Shown: in pieces, positions 49,472 through 56,873 of the stretch
Numbering within the stretch: the first letter of the stretch is position 1
How the letters are laid out: every line of letters begins with the position of its first letter
Source: Archangium sp.
Lineage (GTDB): Bacteria; Myxococcota; Myxococcia; Myxococcales; Myxococcaceae
DNA: 64,000 bases
NCBI GenBank assembly: GCA_030681645.1
Contig: JAUXRX010000017.1
Location: 62,001 to 126,000 of the forward strand
Direction of reading: 5' to 3'
Made by a program: the position numbers and the translations under genes
Notes under the pieces: model-generated
Seen by the model: only the letters and a program-made list of their open reading frames with translations
Told to the model about the DNA's origin: nothing
The model's database searches: none

Positions 49472-51211
49472 TCAGGCCTTCTTCAGCGTCACCACGCCCC
49501 GGCGAATGAGGTCCTTCATGCACTCCTCGATCTCCAGGGGCGAGATGTCGAGGCGGGCGATGATGTCACGCGGAGGCGTCTTCTCTTCGCAGATGAGCCG
49601 GGCGGGCTCGAGCCACTGCTTGGGGCCGACCGCGGTGTAGACCGCGTACAGATCGGTGTTCACGTCGATCTGCGTGGCGGTCACCATCAGCGACTCGCGC
49701 ATGCGCCGCTCGTTGTCGTTGAGCGCCGTGCAGGCGCGCTCGATCAACACCTCGGTGGCGAGGAAGAGGTTCTGCTGCAGGGCCGGCGGGGGGCCGATCG
49801 CGAAGCCGCCTTCGCCCGCGCGGCTGGCCACGAAGGCGTTGAAGGCGCGCTCGCCCTCGGCGGTGTACTTGCCGGCGACCGCGTCGGCGTGGAAGCAGAC
49901 GCCCTGGTTGAAGCCCAGGGTGTACGAGGCCCAGCCGTCGCGGCAGGTCACCACGCCGCTGAGCTGCCGCTGCGCGAGCAGGCGCAGCAGCCACTGCGGG
50001 CCCACGGTGTGAATGGCGAGCTCCTGGGTCTGGCCCAGGTCCAGCATCGCCAGCAGCGAGCGCCGGGGCTCGAGCAGCTTGATCACCTGGCCGACGATCA
50101 CGTCGAGCTTGGTGCCCTTCGACAGGTAGGCCTGGGCCCCGGCGTCGAGCGCGCGCAGGGCCTCGCGGTAGTCGTCGTGCGCCGAGAGGAAGGCGATGGG
50201 CAGCTCGCGGGTGCGGAAGTCTTCGCGCAGCGCACGCAACATGCCCCAGCCGTCGAGGTGCGGCATGTTGAGGTCGGCCAGCACCGCGTCGAAGGTGTGC
50301 TGCAGCGCCACCTCGAAGCCCTCGTTGCCGTCGGTGGCGGTGCTCACCACGAAGCCGTGCTTGGTGAAGAGCGTGGAGAACATCTTCACGATCGCCGGAT
50401 CGTCGTCGACCAGCAGCAGCTGGGTGGCCACGCCCTGGGGCGCGGGGGGCGGCGGCTCGGCGGCCCGGTGCGGCATCTCGAAGGCGAGCGGCTCGTCGTC
50501 ACCGGTGCTCACCTCGGCGATGGGCGTCTCGCCGGTGACCACGTCGCCCAGCTCGATCACCACGCCGGCGCCTTCGCTGTGCGAGCCGGCGACCTCGGTG
50601 AAGCTCCAGCGCACCTGCGGCTGCTTGAGCATCGCGATCACCGCGTCCTGGCCATGCGCGCCGAGGAAGGAGGCCTTGTCGAGCTTGCCGTAGATGAAGC
50701 TGGCCCGGGCCTCGTTGGGGGTGCGCGCGTTGGTGACCAGCACGCCGCTGCGGCGGGTGCGGCGAATGTGCTCGATGAAGCGGTGCAGGGTGGCCGCGTC
50801 GGCGGTGCCCGCGCTGTTGCCGGTGCGGGTCGACACCTCTTCGTGCAGCGCGCGCACCACCCCGATGTGCGCGGGAGTGAACGGCGCGGTGAGCAGGCCC
50901 ACCACCCCGGTGCGCATGCCCTGCACGAAGTTCGAGTCTGAGGTGTCGCTGCAGACCACGATGACGGGGCGCTGCGCCGAGCCGACGTCGCTGGAGAGCG
51001 CGTCGAGCACCTGGATCACGAAGTCCGACTCGAGCTCACCGAAGACGAGCAACAGGTGCGGCTTGAGCTGCTTGATGCCGCCGGTCACCTTCCGGCGATC
51101 GGTGACGAAGCGATAGAAGATGCCTTGTTCGTTGAAGGCCTGCGCGATCGCCGTCTGCGCGCCACGGTCTTCATCGATGCCCAGGATGATGGGGGCTTTG
51201 AGCTCCGTCAT
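49472..51211 (-). CDS. Response regulator with two REC-like domains and DUF4388-like tail
   Basis: 579 residues from ATG 51211. Residues about 8-125 form a first REC-like domain (APIILGIDEDRGAQTAIAQA; LLLVFGELESDF). It has no obvious phospho-acceptor Asp and may be degenerate. A middle segment (about 135-255) with FIEHIRRTRRSGVLVTNART resembles DUF4388. The second receiver (about 263-380) is classical: QLLLVDDDPAIVKMFSTLF, VLADLNMPHLDGWG with the acceptor Asp, and AYLSKGT with the conserved Lys. The C-terminal part (about 400-579) is another DUF4388-like output ending in a degenerate helix-turn-helix (DIIARLDISPLEIEECM). Cytoplasmic; partner kinase unknown. Confidence 0.85.
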   Translation of the reverse strand: MTELKAPIILGIDEDRGAQTAIAQAFNEQGIFYRFVTDRRKVTGGIKQLKPHLLLVFGELESDFVIQVLDALSSDVGSAQRPVIVVCSDTSDSNFVQGMRTGVVGLLTAPFTPAHIGVVRALHEEVSTRTGNSAGTADAATLHRFIEHIRRTRRSGVLVTNARTPNEARASFIYGKLDKASFLGAHGQDAVIAMLKQPQVRWSFTEVAGSHSEGAGVVIELGDVVTGETPIAEVSTGDDEPLAFEMPHRAAEPPPPAPQGVATQLLLVDDDPAIVKMFSTLFTKHGFVVSTATDGNEGFEVALQHTFDAVLADLNMPHLDGWGMLRALREDFRTRELPIAFLSAHDDYREALRALDAGAQAYLSKGTKLDVIVGQVIKLLEPRRSLLAMLDLGQTQELAIHTVGPQWLLRLLAQRQLSGVVTCRDGWASYTLGFNQGVCFHADAVAGKYTAEGERAFNAFVASRAGEGGFAIGPPPALQQNLFLATEVLIERACTALNDNERRMRESLMVTATQIDVNTDLYAVYTAVGPKQWLEPARLICEEKTPPRDIIARLDISPLEIEECMKDLIRRGVVTLKKA

Positions 51212-51252
51212 GGCTCAAAAAGTAACCAGCAAAGGCAGCGCAGCGCGACCTT

Positions 51253-52734
51253 TCATTCTCCTGATCGCGGCACGCCGTAGATCACGACGATCCAATAGCG
51301 GCCCGCGCCGAAGCGGGGTGAGTCGCCTTTGACCAACCCCACGCCCACCAGCCGGTTGCCGGCGGTGGCGAGGTTCTTCGATTCACCGGCCAGCCGAGGG
51401 GCGTCGGCGACGAGCACGTCGACGGAGACGGCCGAGAGCTCGTCCACCAGCTCGAAGGCGCGGTCGGCCAGGCGCGGGCGCCCGGGGATCTCGGCCTTCG
51501 GGAGGTCCTTCGCCAGCGCCTCGCGCACGTGGGACATGGCGAGCCCCTCGAGCAGGGCGCTGGTGGCGAGCGGCGGCAGCTTCTTGCGTTTCCGCTCGGC
51601 GGCGATCGACGCGTAGACGCTGCCCAGCGGGTCCTTCTCTTCCACCACGAGGACGGGCTCGGCGAGCACCTCGACGAGCACCTGCAGCCCGTCGGAGCGC
51701 GTGGCGAGCCCCAGGCCCAGCTTGCGATGGCCGGGCTCGAGCAGGTTGTTGCGGTGGCCGGGGCTGTGCTCGATGCCGAAGTGCGCGGCGAGCGGGCCTG
51801 ACGAGAGCCCGAGGTTCTCTCCCGCGGCGCTGAACTTGTAACCGCTCTGGGTGAGCCGTTCCTTGAGGGTGGTGCCGTCGGGCGCGACGTGGCTGAAGAA
51901 GCCCTCGTCGGCCAGGCGCTGTGCCCACGCCTGGGCCACCGCCTCGAGCCCGGAGTCGGCCTGCACGGGGACCAGCCCCATCTGCAGCCTCAACGCGTTG
52001 ATGCGCACCAGCAGCACGGCGCGCGCGGTGGCCGCGTCTTTCGGCTCGGGGAGCGCGTCGTCTTCTTCAGCGCGCACGGCGCCGATGTCGACGAAGAAGA
52101 GCGCGGCGACCTCGGGGCCGCGCGGGCCCGAGCCGAGCACCTCGACGGCGTGGCGGCCCGGGGTGGGGAAGTCGAGCGCGGCGCAGCGGGAAGCGCCCAC
52201 GGCAGGCATGGCGATGCGCTCGACCGCGCCCTGCGGGCGGGTGACGAAGAGCTCGGCCGTGTCGAGGCCGTCGCTGAGCACGCCGCACAGCCGCTGGCCC
52301 GAGATGGGCCTGGGGTGCGCCCGGGAGAAAGGGGAGAGCTCGATGCGGCGCCTGGCGAGCAGGACGATCACCGCGCTCCGCTCGGGGCCGACGGCGAGGC
52401 CGACGCCGACGTGGGTGCTCGCTTCGCCGCTGAGGTCCTGTTTCTTGAGCTCGGCGGCGATGGCGTCGGTGCCGGCGCGCAGCGCGACCACCACCGGGTT
52501 CGGATCCCACGCGCGCTGCCTGGACAGGGCGGCGGTGACGCGCAGCAGGCTCGCGGCGTCTTCGACTCCGTGCGAGAGCGCACGGCGGGCCAGCTCGTCG
52601 GCGGCGCGGGAGAGGCCAGCGTCGATCGGCGGCGAGGTGCGGCCCACGGCCTCGAAGCGATCGCGCACGGTGCGCTCGAGCTCGACCTTCGTCGGAGCGG
52701 CGCTGATCAGGGATACGAGGACGAGAGAGATCAT
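51253..52734 (-). CDS. CAP/SCP-domain exported protein
   Basis: 493 residues from ATG 52734. Signal peptide MISLVLVSLISAAP. The N-terminal half (about 15-235) has no recognised fold. A CAP domain (about 240-365) carries AVAQAWAQRLADEGFFSHVA, GENLGLSSGPLAAHFGIEHSPGHR in pieces and NNLLEPGHRKLGLGLATRSD, the usual His/Glu cavity motifs. A third helical and mixed domain follows. CAP proteins act as secreted proteases, inhibitors or binding proteins; bacterial functions are mostly unknown. The DciA-like gene overlaps its start (ATGA) and is upstream in the same operon. Confidence 0.85.
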   Translation of the reverse strand: MISLVLVSLISAAPTKVELERTVRDRFEAVGRTSPPIDAGLSRAADELARRALSHGVEDAASLLRVTAALSRQRAWDPNPVVVALRAGTDAIAAELKKQDLSGEASTHVGVGLAVGPERSAVIVLLARRRIELSPFSRAHPRPISGQRLCGVLSDGLDTAELFVTRPQGAVERIAMPAVGASRCAALDFPTPGRHAVEVLGSGPRGPEVAALFFVDIGAVRAEEDDALPEPKDAATARAVLLVRINALRLQMGLVPVQADSGLEAVAQAWAQRLADEGFFSHVAPDGTTLKERLTQSGYKFSAAGENLGLSSGPLAAHFGIEHSPGHRNNLLEPGHRKLGLGLATRSDGLQVLVEVLAEPVLVVEEKDPLGSVYASIAAERKRKKLPPLATSALLEGLAMSHVREALAKDLPKAEIPGRPRLADRAFELVDELSAVSVDVLVADAPRLAGESKNLATAGNRLVGVGLVKGDSPRFGAGRYWIVVIYGVPRSGE

Positions 52735-53021
52735 CGAGCGGTCGGGGGAGAAGGCGTACCAACCTCGAGAACGATCGCCGCCACCGAAGATTCTCCCGTC
52801 GCGGCCGCGAGCTTGCGGGCGAGCTGTCCCCGCTCAGGCTCGAGCGCCGCGCGCCACGCCTCGCCATCGCAGCGGATCACCAGCGTCTTGCCTTCCCACC
52901 GCACGGGCCGCGTGTGCTTCGCCACCACCTCACCCACCACGCGCGCCCACACGGAGTTCATCGCCCCGGCGGAACCGGTCTGCTTGAGGACAGCGCCCAT
53001 CATGTCGGCCAGCGACTTCAT
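52731..53021 (-). CDS. DciA-like (DUF721) protein
   Basis: 96 residues from ATG 53021. The DUF721 core WARVVGEVVAKHTRPVRWEG then KTLVIRCDGEAWRAALEPER reads through the whole small domain. DciA in other bacteria helps load the replicative helicase DnaB, so a role in replication is possible, but many DUF721 proteins are uncharacterised. The stop overlaps the CAP gene start (ATGA). At 96 residues it consists only of the DUF721 part, without the C-terminal extension of longer DciA proteins. Confidence 0.82.
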   Translation of the reverse strand: MKSLADMMGAVLKQTGSAGAMNSVWARVVGEVVAKHTRPVRWEGKTLVIRCDGEAWRAALEPERGQLARKLAAATGESSVAAIVLEVGTPSPPTAR

Positions 53022-53198
53022 CGCCGGTCATCATGAAGGAACGCGACACTCGTGTCGTGGTTGACGCGGTGCAACAGACCGAAACCCTTGCGGAAAGAAT
53101 GTGGCATCAGGCTCGCTAGGCGGTTGACCGGACTCGCCCGGAAAGCGAGAGTGCGCCGCCTTTTCGAAGTCGGCCATTTCCCCACCAAGGAGCATCGA

Positions 53199-55904
53199 AT
53201 GACTGCAGTGAATCGCAAGACGCTATGGGCGGCTTCCGCCCTGTTGGCGCTGAGCTTGACGGCGTGCCCGGTGCCGCCTCCTCCCTGTGATGGCGGCGCG
53301 TGCGCTACCGGCGGCGGCGGTGGTTCGTCTGCCGAGTGTGTCGAGGACAGCGACTGTCCGGATCCCCAGTTCTTCTTCTGTAACACCGTGACCTCGCAGT
53401 GCGAGCCCTCGTGTCGTTCGGCGGCGCAGTGCAACCCGGCCTCGGTCAACAACGGCGTGCGTCCCCCGGCGTACGCGCTCGACTTCTGCACCGGCTCGCT
53501 CGGCTGCCAGTGCGACGAAGGCAAGTGCGTCGGCTCGCTGTGCTCGGCTGACTCGGACTGCGGCTCGCTGGTCTGCCGGAGCGGCGCGTGCGTGACGCCC
53601 CCCGCGGCGACGGCGGTGGCGAAGTGCACCGTCTCCCCCGACTTCGCGGTCTTCAAGCAGGGCAGCAAGGCGCGCTTCTGGGTCTCGGCCTGGGACGCGT
53701 CGAACAACCCGATCGTGATCAAGGACGGCGCGACGTTCACGGCCGTCGGCTCGGCGCTCACCCTCACCGGCACCGGCACGGGTCACTTCGCCGACTTCAC
53801 CGCCGCCAACGCGACGGTCACCACGCCCACGGCGTCGGTGCAGGCGTCGTTTGGCACCGTCAACTGCCAGGCCAAGGCCATCGTCCTCGCCAACCCGGCG
53901 GCGGGCGAAGTGGCGGTCTCGGTCATCGACGAGCTCTCCGGTCGCCCCGTTCCCGGCGCGAAGGTGATGCTCTCGTCGACGGCGGGCGCGATCATTCAGC
54001 AGGGCGCCAACGACACCGTCGACACCGACGCTCAGGGCTACGCGGTGCTCTCGGGCATCCCCGCGGCGTACAGCGTCTCGGTCTTCCACCCCGAGTTCAG
54101 CTACGTGACCGTCGCGAACTACGCGGGCACGTCGCGCTTCCTCTCGTTCGCCATTCGCCGCAACTCGCTGGACAAGTACGGCGGCTACAAGGGCGGGTTC
54201 ACCAACGTGCCGATGTCGTCGAACGTGCACGCCGCGCTGGCCGGCATGTCGCTGGCGGGCAGCATCACCAACCTGAACCTCACGGCGCTGCTCGGCCCCT
54301 CGGTGCCGACCGACATCAAGATCGGCTCGGCCATCAACGAGATGGGCGTCGGGATCCCCGCGGGCGCGTACCTCGGCTTCGGCGACCAGAAGATCAAGGA
54401 CGACATCGCGGGCCAGGGCCTCAACGGCACCTGCCTCGATGGCGCGGGTCAGCCTGACGAGGCGCGCATCGCCGCGGGCACCTGCGGCACGCGCACGGCG
54501 TGGGCGCTGGCGGGTGACGTGCCGCTGGGCGATCTGCCCATCGACGCGGTCGCGGGTGGCCTCGACAACATCAACATCGGCGCGCTGCTGGGCCGCATCG
54601 TGCCCATCTTCAAGAAGTTCAACTCGTCGGTCGTGCGCGACGTGCAGTACACGCTTCGCCCGACCCCCATCCTGGACGGTGGCGCACCGGACTTCACCGA
54701 TCAGTCCCAGTACACGGTCGCCAACCACGACTTCACCCAGATCCCCCTGGCCTTCAACTTCGTGGTGAAGATGCCGACGCTGCCTCAGTACAAGAGCAGC
54801 TTCGTGGACGCGGTGGCCATCATCGGTGGCGCGAGCGCGGTCGGCCGCGGCGTCGTGCCGCTGGGCATCGGCGTCGGCGTGAACACCATGCCGGTCGACG
54901 GTCAGATCGACCGCCTCGAGCCGGGCGGTGGGGCTCCCACGATCGCGGCGGGCAACATCGGCGTTCGCATGGCGCCCACGCACCACGGTCTCGAGGGTGC
55001 GCACTACGGCCTGCTGATCGCGGCCATCTCGGCCAAGGGCCTCACGGACGCCTCGGCCGGTGTCGGCGCGTCTGCGCTCTTCCCCCGGCTGCCTGGCAAC
55101 AAGATGGTCTTCGATCCCGCGGGCAGCACGCCCGTCGACATCTCGACCCAGGTGTTCCCCATCTACCCGGAAGGCGCGAAGTTCAACTACGCCGGCGCGA
55201 ATGACGGCGCGGTCCCGGCTCGCAGCTTCCGAATCGGTGCGACCCCCACCACTCCGGTCCCGGGTGTGAATGTCATCCGCGTCTCCTTCGCGGACGCCAT
55301 CGAGACCCGGTGGGACATCCTCGTGGACGCCGCTGCTCCGGGCTTCACCGTTCCCCCGGTGCCCGGCACGCTGCGCGATCGCCTCTTCGCCAACAACGTG
55401 GCCGGTGGCACGCGGTCTGACCTGCTGGTGCAGGCGTTCCGCATGACCAAGGACCCGCTCGTCACGACCAGCCCGGCGGTGTCCTTCACGGACTACGTCG
55501 AGCTCAACGACACCAACGCGGACCGCACCACGGACTTCCTCACGGCCTTCTCGTTCCTGAGCTACGGGAAGCCCACGATCGAGTTCAAGACGCCGTCGGC
55601 GAACCCGGCCACCATCGTCGCGGGCTCGAAGATCGTCGTCAGCGTCGGTGGCTTCAGCATCGGCACGACGCCGGGCACCAACGACGGCGTGGTGCGGCTC
55701 AGCTTCACGGGCGGCCCCGCGGCGTGCGCCACCGTCGTGCTCTCCACGGAAGTCCCGATGGCGGGCAGCGGCGACCTCGAGCACACCCTGCCGGCCGGCT
55801 GCGTCGGCGCGGGCATCGGTATCCGCGCTGAGCTGCTGAAGGTCGACAGCTCGACCCCGATCAACCCGGCCGTCGCCACGACGATCACCGCGACGATCAA
55901 CTAA
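53199..55904 (+). CDS. Large surface lipoprotein with Cys-rich and beta-sandwich domains
   Basis: 901 residues from ATG 53199 (AAGGAG ten bases upstream). Signal peptide with lipobox LTAC (Cys23), then a Gly linker. Residues about 48-135 are Cys-rich (CVEDSDCPDPQFFFCN, CQCDEGKC, CSADSDCGSLVC). A carboxypeptidase-regulatory-like beta domain follows near 235-320 (GEVAVSVIDELSGRPVPGAK, YAVLSGIPAAYSVSVFHPEF). The remaining 570 residues are beta-rich with many conserved Gly and Asp turns and no known family. Monocistronic, with a promoter region of 177 bases upstream that includes two GGTTGAC boxes (53058, 53122). Likely exposed on the outer membrane. Confidence 0.85.
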   Translation: MTAVNRKTLWAASALLALSLTACPVPPPPCDGGACATGGGGGSSAECVEDSDCPDPQFFFCNTVTSQCEPSCRSAAQCNPASVNNGVRPPAYALDFCTGSLGCQCDEGKCVGSLCSADSDCGSLVCRSGACVTPPAATAVAKCTVSPDFAVFKQGSKARFWVSAWDASNNPIVIKDGATFTAVGSALTLTGTGTGHFADFTAANATVTTPTASVQASFGTVNCQAKAIVLANPAAGEVAVSVIDELSGRPVPGAKVMLSSTAGAIIQQGANDTVDTDAQGYAVLSGIPAAYSVSVFHPEFSYVTVANYAGTSRFLSFAIRRNSLDKYGGYKGGFTNVPMSSNVHAALAGMSLAGSITNLNLTALLGPSVPTDIKIGSAINEMGVGIPAGAYLGFGDQKIKDDIAGQGLNGTCLDGAGQPDEARIAAGTCGTRTAWALAGDVPLGDLPIDAVAGGLDNINIGALLGRIVPIFKKFNSSVVRDVQYTLRPTPILDGGAPDFTDQSQYTVANHDFTQIPLAFNFVVKMPTLPQYKSSFVDAVAIIGGASAVGRGVVPLGIGVGVNTMPVDGQIDRLEPGGGAPTIAAGNIGVRMAPTHHGLEGAHYGLLIAAISAKGLTDASAGVGASALFPRLPGNKMVFDPAGSTPVDISTQVFPIYPEGAKFNYAGANDGAVPARSFRIGATPTTPVPGVNVIRVSFADAIETRWDILVDAAAPGFTVPPVPGTLRDRLFANNVAGGTRSDLLVQAFRMTKDPLVTTSPAVSFTDYVELNDTNADRTTDFLTAFSFLSYGKPTIEFKTPSANPATIVAGSKIVVSVGGFSIGTTPGTNDGVVRLSFTGGPAACATVVLSTEVPMAGSGDLEHTLPAGCVGAGIGIRAELLKVDSSTPINPAVATTITATIN

Positions 55905-55922
55905 GCAACCGGTTCCCGGTTC

Positions 55923-55957
55923 ACGGGGCTCCTCCTTCGCTGGGGGGGCCCCGTTTC
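55923..55957 (+). terminator. Rho-independent terminator after the large lipoprotein
   Basis: Stem ACGGGGC (55923-55929) / GCCCCGT (55948-55954) then TTTC. T tract short but well placed, 19 bases after the stop. Confidence 0.75.
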
Positions 55958-55990
55958 ATTTGCGGGGTGGTAGCCTCCGTGGCTTCCCCG

Positions 55991-56872
55991 ATGCCGCGCA
56001 AGCACACCACCGCCATCACGGTCATCTCGAAGATCTCCGAGCGGGCGGTGAGCCGGGCCGCGGCGTTGGTGGTGATTCACGGGGAAGACCTGGGGCGGAA
56101 GTTCGACCTCACCACCGAGGAGACGCTGATCGGCCGCACCTCGAAGGCCGACATCCAGGTCGATCAGGACTCGGTGAGCCGGCACCACGCGAAGATCCGC
56201 GTCGACGGCACGCGCATCACCGTGGAGGACATGGGGTCGACCAACGGCACCATCGTCAACGACGAGCACATCGAAGAGACCCTGCGGCTGCGCAACGGCG
56301 ACCTGGTGAAGATCGGGCGCACCATCTTCAAGTTCATCGCCTCGAACAACATCGAGGCGGCCTACCACGACGAGATCTACCGGATGACCACGGTGGACGG
56401 CCTCACCCAGGTCTTCAACCGGCGCTACTTCGAGGACGCCATCGAGCGCGAGCTGTCGAGATCGCGGCGCTACACCCGGCCGCTGTCGCTGGTGCTGCTC
56501 GACATCGATCACTTCAAGAAGATCAACGACACCTACGGCCACCTGGCGGGCGACGCGGTGCTCAAGGAAATGGCGCTCACGGTGCGGGCGCGCACCCGCC
56601 GCGAAGACGTGTTCGCGCGCTTCGGCGGCGAAGAGTTCGCGCTCTTGCTGCCCGAGGTCGATCAGAAGGGCGCGGCGCACCTGGCAGAGAAGGCGCGCAA
56701 GCTGGTCGAGAAGCACACCTTCATCTTCGACGGCGAAGACATCGCGGTGACGATGTCGGCGGGCGTGGCCACGGTGCAGAAGAAGAACGAGAGCCACACC
56801 GAGCTGATCCGCCGGGCCGACGAGAAGCTGTACGAGGCGAAGAGCGCCGGCCGCAACCGCGTGGCGATGTAG
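55991..56872 (+). CDS. Diguanylate cyclase with N-terminal FHA domain
   Basis: 293 residues from ATG 55991. An FHA domain (about 25-118) has the phospho-threonine-binding set LIGRTSKADIQVDQDSVSRHHAKI and DMGSTNGTIVND. The GGDEF domain (about 130-290) is complete: DIDHFKKINDTYGHLAGDAV binds GTP, GGEEF (212-216) is the active site and RRED (203-206), five residues before it, is an intact inhibitory I-site. It should make cyclic di-GMP with product inhibition, gated by a phosphorylated partner through FHA. Alternative start GTG 55967 adds eight residues. No other sensor domain. Confidence 0.92.
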   Translation: MPRKHTTAITVISKISERAVSRAAALVVIHGEDLGRKFDLTTEETLIGRTSKADIQVDQDSVSRHHAKIRVDGTRITVEDMGSTNGTIVNDEHIEETLRLRNGDLVKIGRTIFKFIASNNIEAAYHDEIYRMTTVDGLTQVFNRRYFEDAIERELSRSRRYTRPLSLVLLDIDHFKKINDTYGHLAGDAVLKEMALTVRARTRREDVFARFGGEEFALLLPEVDQKGAAHLAEKARKLVEKHTFIFDGEDIAVTMSAGVATVQKKNESHTELIRRADEKLYEAKSAGRNRVAM

Positions 56873-56873
56873 G

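Noticed and set aside
53223..55784. 853-codon minus-strand open frame
   Set aside because: Antisense to the large lipoprotein with RBS and lipobox on the plus strand; Arg/His-rich shadow.
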